DNA from: JBFMFR01 sp040752025
GTDB taxonomy: Bacteria; Chloroflexota; Anaerolineae; Anaerolineales; UBA4823
Assembly (NCBI GenBank): GCA_040752025.1
Contig: JBFMFR010000001.1
Location: 124,001-188,000, forward strand
Direction of reading: 5' to 3'
Length of the DNA: 64,000 nucleotides
The notes beneath the pieces were generated by a model. That model ran no database searches, was not told the origin of the DNA, and was given only the letters and a program-made list of their open reading frames with translations. The translations under genes were made by a program, and so were the position numbers. Of the stretch, positions 57,359-64,000 are shown piece after piece (position 1 is the stretch's first letter; every line of letters starts with the position of its first letter).

Positions 57359-58441
57359 ATGCGCACCGGCTTGTTGGTTTACGGCAGCCTGGACACGGTT
57401 TCCGGAGGCTACCTGTACGACCGCAAGCTGGTAGACCATCTGAAACGCCAGGGGCAGCCGGTCGAGGTGTTCAGCCTGCCCTGGCGGAATTACACCCGGC
57501 ATCTGGGAGATAACCTGTCGTCCAGCCTGTGCCGCCAATTACGGACCGCCAACCTGGACGTTCTTTTGCAAGATGAGCTCAACCACCCCTCGCTGTTCTG
57601 GCTAAACCGGCGCCTGCGCGTGGATTACCCCATCGTCAGCATCGTACACCACTTGCGCAGCAGCGAGCAGCGCCCGGCCTGGCAAAACCGGCTATACCGC
57701 CTGATCGAGCGCAGCTACCTGCACAGCGTAGATGGCTTCGTTTTCAACAGCCATACCACCCGCCAGGTTGTAGCGCAGACCGGGGTAGATCTAAAAAAAA
57801 CACCCTGGATCGTGGCTCATCCGGCAGGGGATCACTTCGCTGCCCAGGTTGATGAGGCAGTCATCCTGCAGCGCGCCATGCAGCCCGGCCCGCTGCGCCT
57901 GCTGTTCCTGGGCAACGTGATTCCCCGCAAAGGCCTGCACACCGTGCTGCAAGCCATGCAGCAACTACCCTCGGCAACCTGCACCTTGCAAGTGGTTGGC
58001 AGCTTGCAGGTAGATAGAGCTTACATAGACAGGCTTTATCACATTATTGCGGCAGCGGGGCTGCAAGGGCGCGTGCAGTTCCTGGGTTCGATCAAGACCC
58101 AGGCGCTCGCCCAACGTCTGTTGGAAAGCCAGGTACTGGTAGTGCCATCTTCCTACGAAGGTTTTGGGATTGGTTACCTGGAGGGGATGAGCTTCGGCCT
58201 GCCAGCGATCGCCACGACGGCGGGCGCAGCCGGAGAAATCATCACCCACGGGAGCGATGGTTTCCTACTGCCTCCAAATGATCCGCAATCCCTGGCAGAC
58301 TGCCTGGCTGGCCTGGCTGCAGAGCGCCCACGCCTGGGGGAAATGGGCGCTGCGGCCCGCCAGCGCTTCCTGGCACATCCTACCTGGGAGCAGACCGCCG
58401 AGCGGATTTTTCAGTTCTTGCGCGGTGTAGCCAACCCGTGA
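57359..58441 (+). CDS. Glycosyltransferase family 4
   Basis: A 360-residue GT-B glycosyltransferase with LLVYGSLDTVSGGYLYDRKL at the N terminus, HHLRSSEQ, the donor domain LLFLGNVIPRKGLHTVLQAM and the EX7E motif SSYEGFGIGYLEGMSFGLPA. AGGG precedes the ATG. As a likely retaining transferase in the pterin-like cluster, it may glycosylate the cluster's product, as known for biopterin and limipterin glycosides in other phyla; this is inference from position. Confidence 0.88.
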   Translation: MRTGLLVYGSLDTVSGGYLYDRKLVDHLKRQGQPVEVFSLPWRNYTRHLGDNLSSSLCRQLRTANLDVLLQDELNHPSLFWLNRRLRVDYPIVSIVHHLRSSEQRPAWQNRLYRLIERSYLHSVDGFVFNSHTTRQVVAQTGVDLKKTPWIVAHPAGDHFAAQVDEAVILQRAMQPGPLRLLFLGNVIPRKGLHTVLQAMQQLPSATCTLQVVGSLQVDRAYIDRLYHIIAAAGLQGRVQFLGSIKTQALAQRLLESQVLVVPSSYEGFGIGYLEGMSFGLPAIATTAGAAGEIITHGSDGFLLPPNDPQSLADCLAGLAAERPRLGEMGAAARQRFLAHPTWEQTAERIFQFLRGVANP

Positions 58442-58466
58442 AAGGTAATCTACTGCGAGGTGAGCA

Positions 58467-59411
58467 ATGGACGAACCCATAACTTACAGCTTTCCGCGCT
58501 ACCTGGCAGCCAAGAAAAGCGTGGACGACCGCGCCCTGAACCAGCACGTCTGGCGCAGCCTGTCACAGGCACTGCCGGTTATTGATCCAGACCAGCCGCT
58601 GCGCGTACTAGAAATTGGCTGCGGGATTGGGACGATGTTCGAGCGCATGCTGGATTGGGACCTGCTGAACTATGCTGAATACACCGGCCTGGACGCGCAG
58701 GCTGAAAACATCGTTCAAGCTCAGCAGCGCCTGCCAGAATGGGCCCACGCCAGGGGCTACCAGACGGCTGCAGCAGACCCTGAATGGCTGGAATTTCAAC
58801 AAAACCAGTGCCGCGTGAGGCTGTACCTGGAGGCCATCAACCTGTTTGATTTCATCGCCCGCCAGCGCGGGCAGCAACGCTGGGATTTGCTGGTGGCGCA
58901 CGCTTTCCTGGATTTGATGGATATCCCAGCCACCCTGCCAGCGCTCTTCGAACTGGTTGAACCGGGAGGGCTGTTCTACTTCACCATCAATTTCGACGGG
59001 GCGACCCTGTTCGAACCGGCCATCGATCCTGCCCTGGATGAGCACATCCAGGCGCTGTACCATCGCAGCATGGATGAACGCATCACCAGCGGAAAGCGGT
59101 CCGGCGACAGCCGCGCCGGGCGGCGCCTGTTCACGCATTTGCAGCGCGCCGGTACGCAGGTGCTGGATGCAGGCTCGTCTGATTGGGTAGTTTTTCCCCA
59201 GTCCGGGTGCTATCCCCAAGACGAAGCTTACTTCTTGCATTTCATCCTGGACACCCTGCAGCAGGCCCTGTCAGGTCACCCCGAACTGGACGAGGATCGC
59301 TTCGCCGACTGGGTAACTGAACGCCACGCCCAGGTGAGGCGCGGCGAACTGATCTATATTGCTCACCAAATCGATTTCCTTGGGCGAACCCCACCGGCCA
59401 CGCCGCGATGA
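58467..59411 (+). CDS. SAM-dependent methyltransferase
   Basis: A 314-residue class I methyltransferase (motif I VLEIGCGIGTMFERM, TGLDAQAENIVQAQQR, LLVAHAFLDLMDIPATL, VEPGGLFYFTINFDG). It begins MDEPITYSFPRYLAAKKSVD, as in a group of uncharacterised methyltransferases. GAGGTGAG precedes the ATG. Coupled by ATGA to the DUF123 gene. Confidence 0.85.
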   Translation: MDEPITYSFPRYLAAKKSVDDRALNQHVWRSLSQALPVIDPDQPLRVLEIGCGIGTMFERMLDWDLLNYAEYTGLDAQAENIVQAQQRLPEWAHARGYQTAAADPEWLEFQQNQCRVRLYLEAINLFDFIARQRGQQRWDLLVAHAFLDLMDIPATLPALFELVEPGGLFYFTINFDGATLFEPAIDPALDEHIQALYHRSMDERITSGKRSGDSRAGRRLFTHLQRAGTQVLDAGSSDWVVFPQSGCYPQDEAYFLHFILDTLQQALSGHPELDEDRFADWVTERHAQVRRGELIYIAHQIDFLGRTPPATPR

Positions 59412-59929
59412 ACAGCGCCAACCTCCCAGCAATCTCAGGCAGTTATGCTCTCCAGCTCGGTTTGACAACGGCCTGCCGGCTGCAGGTCGGCAGGCTGGGC
59501 GAGTTCGACTTGCCTGCCGGCGAATACATCTACCTGGGGAGCGCAAGAGGGCCAGGCGGGCTAAGCGCCCGCTTATCGCGTCACCTGGCTGGGAACCAGG
59601 AACGCCTACACTGGCACATCGATTACTTGCGAAAGATCGCCATACCGGGCGCAATTTGTTACCTGGCAGGCGAACCAACCCGCCCTCCCCTGGAATGCGC
59701 CTGGAGCCAAGGCCTGGCTGAGCTACCCGGGGCAAGCATACCCGCAGCCGGCTTCGGCGCCAGCGACTGCCGGTCAGGCTGCATTGCTCACCTGATCCAT
59801 TTCACATCACAGGGCGAGCCACAAACGCCTCTGCTCCACCAGCTCGACATCCGCATGCTGCTTGCCCGCATAGCCGGAGCGCCGGCTGCCGCGCTGGGCG
59901 GCTGGCGCTTATATCCGGCTTTGGGGTAA
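59408..59929 (+). CDS. DUF123/GIY-YIG-like (Uri superfamily) endonuclease-domain protein
   Basis: A 173-residue protein with the DUF123 pattern (GSYALQLGL, AGEYIYLGSARGPGGLSARL, RHLAGNQERLHWHIDYL, FGASDCRSGCIAHLIHF). The family has a GIY-YIG nuclease-like fold and the function is unclear. The start overlaps the methyltransferase stop. There is no structural link to the pterin-type genes. Confidence 0.85.
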   Translation: MNSANLPAISGSYALQLGLTTACRLQVGRLGEFDLPAGEYIYLGSARGPGGLSARLSRHLAGNQERLHWHIDYLRKIAIPGAICYLAGEPTRPPLECAWSQGLAELPGASIPAAGFGASDCRSGCIAHLIHFTSQGEPQTPLLHQLDIRMLLARIAGAPAAALGGWRLYPALG

Positions 59930-59983
59930 CCAGTTTCGAGGTAAAATACCTGCTACTTATCATGCAGAATTTGGAGTTTACCT

Positions 59984-60451
59984 TTGAAACAACGCCTCCT
60001 GGATTACCTGATACTGCTCAGCGTGGCTGGGCTGGTGGTGCTGCTGGATCAATGGATCAAGAGCCTGGTGCGCACGCACCTGTCGCCGAACGAGATTTAC
60101 CGGCCTGATTTGTGGATTACGCAGTACGTTCGCATCCTGCATCTCAAAAACAGCGGCACCATCGGGGGCATTTTTCAAAATATGGGGGGGTTCTTCACCG
60201 TATTATCTATCCTGATCAGCATCACAGTGCTGCTCTATTTCCCGCAGGTCCCGCGGCAGGAGTGGATGCTGCGCCTGTCCCTGTGCCTGGTGCTGGGGGG
60301 AGGTGTGGGGAACCTGATCGACCGCCTGTCGCGCGGTTACGTTACAGATTTCGTATCCGTTGGTAATTTCCTGGTTTTCAACGTGGCGGATGCCAGCCTA
60401 TCAGTTGGGATCGCGCTGTGCTTATTTGCCGTCTGGCAACACAGCCGGTGA
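59984..60451 (+). CDS. lspA: Signal peptidase II homologue, copy 1 (divergent)
   Basis: LspA removes lipoprotein signal peptides in the membrane. The 155-residue protein has four helices and keeps both catalytic aspartates (GNLIDRL and FNVADAS), with VTDFVSVGNFLVFN. However the conserved N-X-G-A-A-F motif reads NSGTIGGIF, so substrate handling may differ. Starts at TTG 59984 with TTGGAG 7 bases upstream. It shares the upstream sequence GAGGTAAAAT and the TTG start with copy 2, so the duplication included the promoter region. Confidence 0.88.
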   Translation: MKQRLLDYLILLSVAGLVVLLDQWIKSLVRTHLSPNEIYRPDLWITQYVRILHLKNSGTIGGIFQNMGGFFTVLSILISITVLLYFPQVPRQEWMLRLSLCLVLGGGVGNLIDRLSRGYVTDFVSVGNFLVFNVADASLSVGIALCLFAVWQHSR

Positions 60452-60517
60452 GGATAGCATTTATCTCTGGCTGAGGTAAAATGTAGGATAACTTCTTATC
60501 TATCTTGGAGATCGATC

Positions 60518-61054
60518 TTGAAAAAATACCTTGCAGACTACGCCTGGCTCTTTTCTATCGCAGGCATCGTGATTTTCCTGGACCAATGGACCAAGCAACT
60601 GGTGCGCACGAACCTGATGCACAGTGAAATTTACCGGCCCGATTTGTGGATCACGCAATACGCCCGCATCGTTAACTGGAGCAACACGGGAGCCGCCTTT
60701 GGGCTGTTCCAGAACATGAACATCGTCTTTACTGTGCTTTCTTTCATCGTCAGTGCAGCGATCATCTATTATTTTCCCCAGGTTTCCTGGCATGATTGGA
60801 CCCTGCGCCTGGCGCTCAGCCTGCAATTGGGGGGCGCAATTGGGAACCTGATCGACCGCCTGACCCAGGGCTACGTAACCGACTTCATTTCAATTGGTGC
60901 TTTTCCGGTCTTCAATGTAGCCGACTCCAGTATCTCCGTTGGGGTGGCGGTCCTGGTGTTGGGAATGTGGCTGCATGAGCAGCGTGAAAAAACACAACCC
61001 GAGCCAATCCCAGCCTCTCCAGAAGAACCACCCAAGGAAACCCAGGGTGAGTGA
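60518..61054 (+). CDS. lspA: Signal peptidase II, copy 2
   Basis: A 178-residue LspA with all canonical motifs: DQWTKQLVR, NTGAAFGLF, GGAIGNLIDRLTQGYVTDFI, FPVFNVADSSISVG, and catalytic Asp in each. It has an acidic/Pro-rich C-terminal tail. TTG start at 60518 with TTGGAG 7 bases upstream. The last 8 bases overlap rluD, the usual lspA-rluD order. About 60% identity to copy 1 by eye in the N-terminal half (shared EIYRPDLWITQY). Confidence 0.94.
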   Translation: MKKYLADYAWLFSIAGIVIFLDQWTKQLVRTNLMHSEIYRPDLWITQYARIVNWSNTGAAFGLFQNMNIVFTVLSFIVSAAIIYYFPQVSWHDWTLRLALSLQLGGAIGNLIDRLTQGYVTDFISIGAFPVFNVADSSISVGVAVLVLGMWLHEQREKTQPEPIPASPEEPPKETQGE

Positions 61055-61979
61055 ACTGCCGGATCTCATTCGCCTCACTTTTGACGAAGATCAGGCGCAA
61101 CGCCTGGACAAGTTTCTGGTAGCACGCCTGCCCGAATTTTCACGGGCACGCCTGCAAAACCTGATCAAAGACGGCCTGGTGCTGGTAAATAACCTGCCTG
61201 CGCATAAAGCCGGGCAATCGATCGAAAAGGGCGCAGTGGTGCAGGTTTACCTGCCGCCGCCTGTACCCAGCGCGCTGGTTCCCGAAGCCATCCCGCTGGA
61301 TATCATCTTCGAAAACGACGACTTGCTAGTGGTCAACAAGCCGGCCGGTATGGTCGTGCACCCGGCGGCCGGTCATGCTTCAGGGACGCTCGTGCACGCC
61401 GTTCTGGCCCACGCGCCCGAACTGGAAGGCATCGGCGGCGAACAGCGCCCGGGGGTCGTGCATCGGTTGGATAAAGAAACCTCTGGGCTGATCCTGCTGG
61501 CCAAAAATGATCGCACCCATCGCTGGCTGCAAGAGCAATTTCGCCTGCGCAAGGTAGAAAAAATCTACTACACCCTGGTGGATGGCGCCCCACCTACACC
61601 TGCCGGGCGCGTCGAGGCAGCCATCGGGCGCGATCTAAAACAACGCAAGCGGATGGCAGTGGTCACCCCGCAAAAAGGCCGCCAGGCAACCAGCGAATAC
61701 CATACATTAGAGCAGTTTCCCCATCACACGCTGCTGGAAGTACATCCGATCACCGGACGCACCCACCAGATTCGCCTGCACATGGCTTTTCTAGGCTGCC
61801 CGGTTGCTGGCGACACCATCTATGGGCGGCAGCATAGCAGCGTTCCACTCAAACGACACTTCTTGCATGCGGTGCGCCTGACCATACGATTGCGCGGTGA
61901 AACCAAAACGCGCACTTTCGAAGCGCCCCTGCCGCCCGAACTGCTGGCTATCCTGGAAAATCTGCGGCATACAAGTTAA
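61047..61979 (+). CDS. rluD: RluD-family 23S rRNA pseudouridine synthase
   Basis: A 310-residue enzyme with N-terminal S4 RNA-binding domain (QRLDKFLVARLPEFSRARLQ) and catalytic domain with GVVHRLDKETSGLILLAKN (catalytic Asp in HRLDXXTSG) and GRTHQIRLHMAFLGCPVAGD. I start at GTG 61047, 8 bases after AAGGA and overlapping lspA copy 2, which fits the family's N terminus; the frame is open further upstream. It is transcribed with lspA. Confidence 0.93.
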   Translation: MSELPDLIRLTFDEDQAQRLDKFLVARLPEFSRARLQNLIKDGLVLVNNLPAHKAGQSIEKGAVVQVYLPPPVPSALVPEAIPLDIIFENDDLLVVNKPAGMVVHPAAGHASGTLVHAVLAHAPELEGIGGEQRPGVVHRLDKETSGLILLAKNDRTHRWLQEQFRLRKVEKIYYTLVDGAPPTPAGRVEAAIGRDLKQRKRMAVVTPQKGRQATSEYHTLEQFPHHTLLEVHPITGRTHQIRLHMAFLGCPVAGDTIYGRQHSSVPLKRHFLHAVRLTIRLRGETKTRTFEAPLPPELLAILENLRHTS

Positions 61980-61996
61980 CTCTCGAAACACGCCGC

Positions 61997-62012
61997 GCCG
62001 GGAAAACCCGGC
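61997..62012 (+). terminator. Short GC hairpin after rluD
   Basis: GCCGGG AAAA CCCGGC, 6-bp stem, no T run. A weak terminator or RNA-end structure. Confidence 0.35.
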
Positions 62013-62054
62013 AAGCTGCGACCGTCAAAAATCTTACACCCCAATGGAGTTCCT

Positions 62055-63107
62055 ATGGAATTGAGCAAAACCAGCTTCGTTGATCTTCGCTCCGATACAG
62101 TCACCCACCCCACCCCCGCTATGCGACAGGCAATGGCCCAGGCGGAAGTGGGCGATGATGTCTACGGCGAGGACCCTACTGTCAACCGCCTGCAAGCCAT
62201 GGCGGCCGCTATGCTCGGCAAAGAGGCCGGGCTGTTCGTCGCCTCCGGCACAATGGGGAACCTGATCGCCATCCTGGTGCACTGCCAACGCGGCGATGAG
62301 GTCATCCTGGGAAATAAAGCCCATACCTTCCTGTACGAGGCTGGAGGCATTTCCGCTTTGGGCGGCGTGCACTCCTGCCAGATCCCCAACCAGGCGAATG
62401 GCACGTTGGACCTGGCGGATATCCGCTCCGCCGTTCGTCCCGACGATGCTCACCACCCCATCACCCGCCTGGTAACGCTGGAAAATACACAAAATCGCTG
62501 CGGCGGTGTGGTGCTCGATGTAGAATACACCCGCTCTGTAGGCGAACTGGCACATTCGCTCGGTTTGCGCCTGCACCTGGATGGGGCGCGCATCTTCAAC
62601 GCTGCGGCAGCCCTGGGTGTCCCGGCCAGGGTCCTGACCGAACCAGTTGATTCGGTCACTTTCTGCCTGAGCAAAGCGCTTTGCGCCCCAGTTGGTTCGG
62701 TGCTGTGCGGGTCGCAAGAATTCATCCAGCGCGCCCATCGCATACGGAAGCAATTGGGGGGCGGTATGCGCCAGGCTGGGATCCTGGCTGCGGCGGGCGT
62801 AGTGGCGCTGGAAACGATGGTCGATCGCCTGGCCGAGGATCACCTGCGGGCCCAAAAGCTGGCGCAGGGATTGGCGCGCATCCCAGGCATGCAACTTGAC
62901 CCCGGTACACCCTACACTAACATGGTTTTCACCGGCCTGGCACCGGAAACTGCTCCCCTGGATGCCAGACAGGTTGCCAAACGCCTGGCAGAACATGGCG
63001 TGCGCGTAGGCGTAGTGGGCGAACGGCGCTTCAGACTGGTGACGCATTATTGGGTCGACGATCAGGCTGTGGAACGCGCCCTGGCTGCCTTCGCCGCCGT
63101 ACTCTAA
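62055..63107 (+). CDS. Low-specificity L-threonine aldolase
   Basis: PLP enzyme cleaving L-threonine/allo-threonine to glycine and acetaldehyde. The 350-residue protein has FVDLRSDTVTHPTPAMRQAM, EVGDDVYGEDPTVNRL, ASGTMGNLIAI, HLDGARIFNAA and the PLP Lys in FCLSKALCAPVGS. Good GGAG 6 bases before ATG 62055. Monocistronic, as far as the sequence shows. Confidence 0.94.
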   Translation: MELSKTSFVDLRSDTVTHPTPAMRQAMAQAEVGDDVYGEDPTVNRLQAMAAAMLGKEAGLFVASGTMGNLIAILVHCQRGDEVILGNKAHTFLYEAGGISALGGVHSCQIPNQANGTLDLADIRSAVRPDDAHHPITRLVTLENTQNRCGGVVLDVEYTRSVGELAHSLGLRLHLDGARIFNAAAALGVPARVLTEPVDSVTFCLSKALCAPVGSVLCGSQEFIQRAHRIRKQLGGGMRQAGILAAAGVVALETMVDRLAEDHLRAQKLAQGLARIPGMQLDPGTPYTNMVFTGLAPETAPLDARQVAKRLAEHGVRVGVVGERRFRLVTHYWVDDQAVERALAAFAAVL

Positions 63108-63121
63108 AGTGTTGCGCATGT

Positions 63122-63127
63122 TATAAT
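63122..63127 (+). promoter_or_regulatory. -10 box upstream of the purine nucleoside phosphorylase gene
   Basis: A TATAAT 32 bases before the ATG at 63160. No clear -35 match at 16-18 bases. Confidence 0.45.
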
Positions 63128-63159
63128 ATTCACATTCTCTGGGGCTGGATGGTTTAAAA

Positions 63160-63996
63160 ATGGATGAATACTTGTCATTAGAAAAAATCGATCGAGTTGC
63201 AGGTGTCATTCGAGCAAAAACGAGCATACTGCCGAAGGTTGGAATTATCCTTGGCTCTGGCCTGGGGAGCCTGGCGGAGATCATGGAGGATACCGCCCTG
63301 GTCCCTTATGACCAGTTGCCGGATTGGCCTGTATCGACCGTGATTGGTCACGCCGGTCGCCTGGCGCTCGGTAAACTGGAAGGGCAACCCGTGCTGATGA
63401 TGCAAGGGCGCGCTCATTACTATGAAGGATACTCTATAGCCCAGATTGGCCTGCCTGTGCGCGTCATGCAACGATTGGGCATCCAGGAACTGGTGGTCAC
63501 CAACGCCGCGGGAGCGGTGAATCCCAATTTCGAGCCTGGTGATCTGATGTTGATCCTCGACCACATCAATCTGCTTGGCATGGCCGGACAAAACCCGCTG
63601 CGCGGACCAAACCTGGATGTACTGGGGCCGCGTTTTCCAGATATGAGCCAGGCTTATGACCGGGAATTGACGAACCTGGCCCGCCAGGTGGCCGGTGAGC
63701 AAAACCTGCTGCTGCGCGAGGGTGTGTACATTTGCCTGGCAGGGCCATCGTTCGAGACCCCAGCCGATTTACGCTTCTTGCATGCTATCGGCGTCGACGC
63801 GGTGGGCATGTCGACCGTACCCGAAGTCACAGTGGCGCGCCATGGCGGCACGCGCGTATTGGGCATTTCCGGCATCAGCAACAAGGCCAACCTGGACGGC
63901 AGCACAATTACAACCCACGAAGAAGTATTGGAAGCCGGGCGCAAAATCGTTCCGCAATTGATCACCTTGCTGCGCGGCGTCCTGCGCCGCCTGTGA
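63160..63996 (+). CDS. Purine nucleoside phosphorylase
   Basis: Splits purine nucleosides with phosphate in salvage. The 278-residue protein has VGIILGSGLGSLAEIM, GHAGRLALGKLEG, MMQGRAHYYEGYS, VVTNAAGAVNPNFEPGD, GPSFETPADLRFL and VGMSTVPEVTVARHGG, the trimeric class I PNP signature (as in PunA and MTAP-like enzymes), with purine-site Glu in SFETPA and Asn in SNKANL. It lies 53 bases after the threonine aldolase and ends 4 bases before the window end. Confidence 0.95.
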   Translation: MDEYLSLEKIDRVAGVIRAKTSILPKVGIILGSGLGSLAEIMEDTALVPYDQLPDWPVSTVIGHAGRLALGKLEGQPVLMMQGRAHYYEGYSIAQIGLPVRVMQRLGIQELVVTNAAGAVNPNFEPGDLMLILDHINLLGMAGQNPLRGPNLDVLGPRFPDMSQAYDRELTNLARQVAGEQNLLLREGVYICLAGPSFETPADLRFLHAIGVDAVGMSTVPEVTVARHGGTRVLGISGISNKANLDGSTITTHEEVLEAGRKIVPQLITLLRGVLRRL

Positions 63997-64000
63997 TGTA

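Noticed and set aside
62034..63284. 416-residue minus-strand open frame opposite threonine aldolase
   Set aside because: Mirror of a well-supported PLP enzyme, with no motifs of its own.

Overview
The window reads as a bacterial chromosome segment of about 58% GC, almost fully coding, with short operons, 4-bp stop/start overlaps and single-copy housekeeping genes (sigA, metG, thrS, infC-rpmI-rplT, lspA, rluD). Several features together suggest a Chloroflexota genome, probably class Anaerolineae: a 2-oxoacid dehydrogenase E1 whose beta part continues from an upstream alpha-like part, a DUF4013 membrane protein, an alternative Rieske/cytochrome b operon with HdrD-like and FrhB-like partners, a T-box ahead of thrS, and many NarL-type two-component proteins. 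The assignment is inference from gene content; no rRNA gene is present. No CRISPR array, prophage, transposase or integrase was seen.

Layout. 1-4747: 2-oxoacid dehydrogenase E1 (cut by the window edge), E2 and a membrane spermidine-synthase-like protein. 4806-5456: NarL-type regulator. 5611-10479: five-gene respiratory operon (cytochrome b with an added CXXCH heme site, subunit IV, Rieske protein, membrane HdrD-like protein, FrhB-like Fe-S protein). 10689-13935: lpdA and a CpaE-like receiver/ATPase. 13932-15627 (minus): double-Nudix protein, small Cys-pair protein and phosphatase-like protein; pncC diverges from them. 16127-17170: small protein and DUF4013 protein. 17251-21083 (minus): metG with a Met-codon-rich leader peptide and terminator, then sigA and yceD. 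21168-24353: rdgB, sensor kinase, hydrolase. 24396-29960: tRNA-Val, T-box and two tandem thrS genes, then infC-rpmI-rplT. 30084-35991: YkvA-like protein, sugar dehydrogenase lipoprotein, membrane M1 peptidase, glycosyltransferase and a small unknown. 35988-44180 (minus): an sAC-like cyclase/ATPase/TPR giant and a regulator-phosphoesterase-kinase operon. 44401-48922: radical SAM protein, glycosyltransferase, ECF sigma and anti-sigma. 49022-50826: ABC exporter. 50964-59929: lipid and pterin-like cluster. 59984-63996: two lspA, rluD, threonine aldolase, purine nucleoside phosphorylase.

Most notable. (1) A 39-codon leader upstream of metG has six Met codons within eleven, a good promoter and RBS, a following terminator and an alternative pairing: a candidate ribosome-mediated attenuator of methionyl-tRNA synthetase. 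(2) A tRNA-Val gene, a T-box and two chimeric-looking ThrRS genes appear to share one promoter. (3) A 19-bp palindrome occurs three times before the ECF sigma gene and once in frame inside a RibD-like reductase gene. (4) The Rieske/cyt b-HdrD-FrhB operon looks like a non-canonical quinol-linked electron-transfer complex. (5) The 50964-59411 cluster joins a RibD-like reductase, a PTPS/QueD homologue with Glu in place of the catalytic Cys, a dehydrogenase, methyltransferases, a glycosyltransferase, a CDP-alcohol transferase and a flippase-like protein, and may make an unknown pterin-linked glycoconjugate.
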